Both the position numbers and the translations under genes were made by a program. Positions 62,434 through 64,000 of a stretch of 64,000 bases of DNA are shown here, one piece after another. Numbering within the stretch: the first letter of the stretch is position 1; each line of letters begins with the position of its first letter. The notes under the pieces are model-generated. The model had not been told where the DNA came from and did not search any database. It saw nothing but the letters and a program-made list of their open reading frames with translations. Source of the DNA: Polaromonas sp. (GTDB lineage: Bacteria > Pseudomonadota > Gammaproteobacteria > Burkholderiales > Burkholderiaceae_C); assembly GCA_030655515.1 (NCBI GenBank), contig JAURVI010000005.1, positions 1 to 64,000 on the forward strand, read 5' to 3'.

Positions 62434-64000
62434 TCAGCGCAACGCAGCGCCGCTGGAAATCATTTTCGGCGAAATAAAGACCAGCAACTCAGACTTGTTG
62501 GCGGTACGTGTTCGGGTCTTGAACAGATTGCCGATGGCCGGCAGATCGCCGAGCAGGGGAACCTTGGTGACGTCCTCACGCTCGTTCTGTTCAAAAATGC
62601 CGCCGATCACCACCGTGCCGCCGTTTTCCACCAGGACCTGGGTCTGGATATGTTTGGTGTCAATCGCAAAACCATTGCTGGTGGAGCGGCCCACGCTGTC
62701 TTTGTTCACGTCCACCTGCAGGATGATATTGCCCTCAGGGGTGATTTGCGGCGTCACTTCCAGCTTCAGGTTGGCCTTGCGAAAGGCAATCGAGGTGGCC
62801 CCGCTGGAGGTCGCTTGCTGGTAAGGCAGTTCGGTCCCCTGCTCGATCAGCGCCTTGACCTGGTCGGCCGTCACGATGCGAGGGCTGGACACGATCTTGC
62901 CCTTGCCGTCGGCTTCCATGGCCGAAATTTCCAGATTGATGAATCGGGTCAACCTGGATTCGAACAAAGAGATCGCGAAAGTGCCGGCCTGGAAGCCATT
63001 CTGGCCCACGCCCGGCAGATTAATGAAATCGCCCGCAGTGGTTCCGATATTTTGCCCAAGGATAGGCGGATTGGTGGAAGAAAAATTCGGAGCGATATAG
63101 GTCGGCCCAAATTGGGTATTGTTGCTACCGTTCAAGCTAAACGGCCGACCTCCGAGCCGCACGCCCAAGGATTTCCCGAAAGTATCCTGAGCCTCGACGA
63201 TACGCGCTTCAATCAAAACCTGGCGCACCGGGATGTCGATCTTCGCAATAAAACTCTGCACCTGTTCCAGCTTCGACGGGATGTCGGTCACAAACAACTG
63301 GTTGGTTCTGGCTTCGGCAATCGCACTTCCGCGATTGGACAAGATTCTGGCACTGTTCGGGCCGGTGCCGCCGGCCGTGATCTGAGCGCCAATGTCTGTC
63401 GCTTTGGCATAGTTGATCTGGAAAGATTGCGTACGCACGGACTCCAGGGTCTGGATCGCGTTGCGCGATTCCAGATCGAGCTTGTCCTTGGCCGCCAGTT
63501 CGTCCTTGGGCGCAATCAGCAGCACATTGCCGGTTTTTCGCATGCCCAGACCCTTGGCCTGCAGAATGATGTCCAGCGCCTGATCCCAGGGCACATCTTT
63601 CAGGCGCAAGGTCACGGCGCCCGTGACCGTGTCCGAGGTCACAATATTGAAGTTGGTGAAGTCGGCAATGACTTGCAGCAAGGAGCGGGTTTCAATATTC
63701 TGGAAATTCAGCGAAAGTTTTTCGCCGGTGTAACCCGGCCCCTGCGACAGCTTGGATTCGTCCACTTTTTGCTGGCGCACTTCCAGCACAAACTGGTTGT
63801 CGCTTTGATAAGCACTGTGCTCCCACAGGCCTTTGGGCTCCACCACCATGCGCACCTTGTCGCCCAACTGGGTGGTGGTCACGCTTTGCACCGGCGTACC
63901 AAAGTCGGACACATCCAGCCGGCGCCTCAAACCCTCGGGCAAGGCGGTTTTCAGGAATTCGACGACCAGGGTCTGCCCCTGCTGGCGAATGTCCACGCCG
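62434..64000 (-). CDS. pilQ: Type IV pilus secretin PilQ (5' end beyond window)
   Basis: The visible 522 codons are the C-terminal part of an outer-membrane secretin. There is an AMIN-like segment at the window edge, the short N-domain GYTGEKLSLNFQNIETRSLL, an N1/KH-type domain (KLEQVQSFIAKIDIPVRQVL) and the secretin beta-domain ending TRTRTANKSELLVFISPKMI. It forms the gate through which type IV pili pass. The true start lies right of 64000; MDIRQQ is internal. Confidence 0.95.
   Translation of the reverse strand, partial: GVDIRQQGQTLVVEFLKTALPEGLRRRLDVSDFGTPVQSVTTTQLGDKVRMVVEPKGLWEHSAYQSDNQFVLEVRQQKVDESKLSQGPGYTGEKLSLNFQNIETRSLLQVIADFTNFNIVTSDTVTGAVTLRLKDVPWDQALDIILQAKGLGMRKTGNVLLIAPKDELAAKDKLDLESRNAIQTLESVRTQSFQINYAKATDIGAQITAGGTGPNSARILSNRGSAIAEARTNQLFVTDIPSKLEQVQSFIAKIDIPVRQVLIEARIVEAQDTFGKSLGVRLGGRPFSLNGSNNTQFGPTYIAPNFSSTNPPILGQNIGTTAGDFINLPGVGQNGFQAGTFAISLFESRLTRFINLEISAMEADGKGKIVSSPRIVTADQVKALIEQGTELPYQQATSSGATSIAFRKANLKLEVTPQITPEGNIILQVDVNKDSVGRSTSNGFAIDTKHIQTQVLVENGGTVVIGGIFEQNEREDVTKVPLLGDLPAIGNLFKTRTRTANKSELLVFISPKMISSGAALR

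Overview
The window is about 64 kb of GC-rich (by eye roughly 60-65%) chromosomal DNA from a betaproteobacterium, most likely a Comamonadaceae member of the Polaromonas/Rhodoferax type. Three things point there. Gene order follows the Burkholderiales pattern (gltBD-mlaFEDACB-ABC-bolA-murA-hisGDCBHAFIE-hinT-tatABC; petABC-sspAB; dgt-aroB-aroK-pilQ; dciA-M23-secA). HisG is of the short type. Intergenic GC-rich repeats built around GCTGCCCCCCGAGGGGGC are scattered through the window. The species is an inference; no 16S gene is present.

Layout. 1-3.6 kb (+ strand): a tandem repeat, then a YciO/Sua5-like protein, an M50 membrane protease, trpS with an unusual C-terminal extension, and an atypical LuxR-type regulator. 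3.6-12.7 kb (- strand): an initiator tRNA-fMet behind rplQ-rpoA-rpsD-rpsK-rpsM-rpmJ-infA-secY-rplO-rpmD-rpsE-rplR-rplF-rpsH-rpsN-rplE-rplX-rplN, i.e. the spc and alpha ribosomal operons, with their own promoter and separated here from the S10 operon. 13-17 kb: divergent glpD/glpK, then proC. 17-26 kb (- strand): ubiA, oxyR, mutT, a DUF815 ATPase, argJ, secA and an M23 peptidase, followed by divergent dciA. 26-31 kb: tRNA-Thr, sspB, sspA and the cytochrome bc1 operon petABC. 31-34.7 kb: mscL, pdxA, a Nif3-like protein preceded by a small coupled ORF, and a DegS/DegQ-like protease. 34.7-58.3 kb: a single co-directional run on the - strand of about 24 kb, comprising gltBD, the Mla phospholipid-transport genes, an ABC-2 exporter, bolA, murA, the complete his operon, hinT and tatABC. 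58.4-59.3 kb: a small RAYT (IS200-like) element with terminal inverted repeats. 59.3-64 kb: dgt, aroB, aroK and the 3' part of pilQ, which runs off the right edge.

Functionally this is core chromosome: translation, protein export (SecY, SecA, Tat), envelope building and maintenance (MurA, Mla, M23, DegS-like), respiration (bc1, UbiA), nitrogen assimilation (GltBD), and histidine, arginine, proline, pyridoxal and shikimate biosynthesis. I see no prophage, CRISPR array, toxin-antitoxin pair or defence island. The unusual material is small scale: repeats sitting inside operons; the RAYT element beside the gltB promoter; two short ORFs translationally coupled to nif3 and hisH, one of which looks like a deletion scar of a cysteine-synthase gene; a response regulator with a degenerate phosphorylation site; and several structured leaders. 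Several ORF-track starts were moved to internal starts on the basis of homologous N-termini, Shine-Dalgarno sites or overlap with neighbours; each case is noted in its entry.
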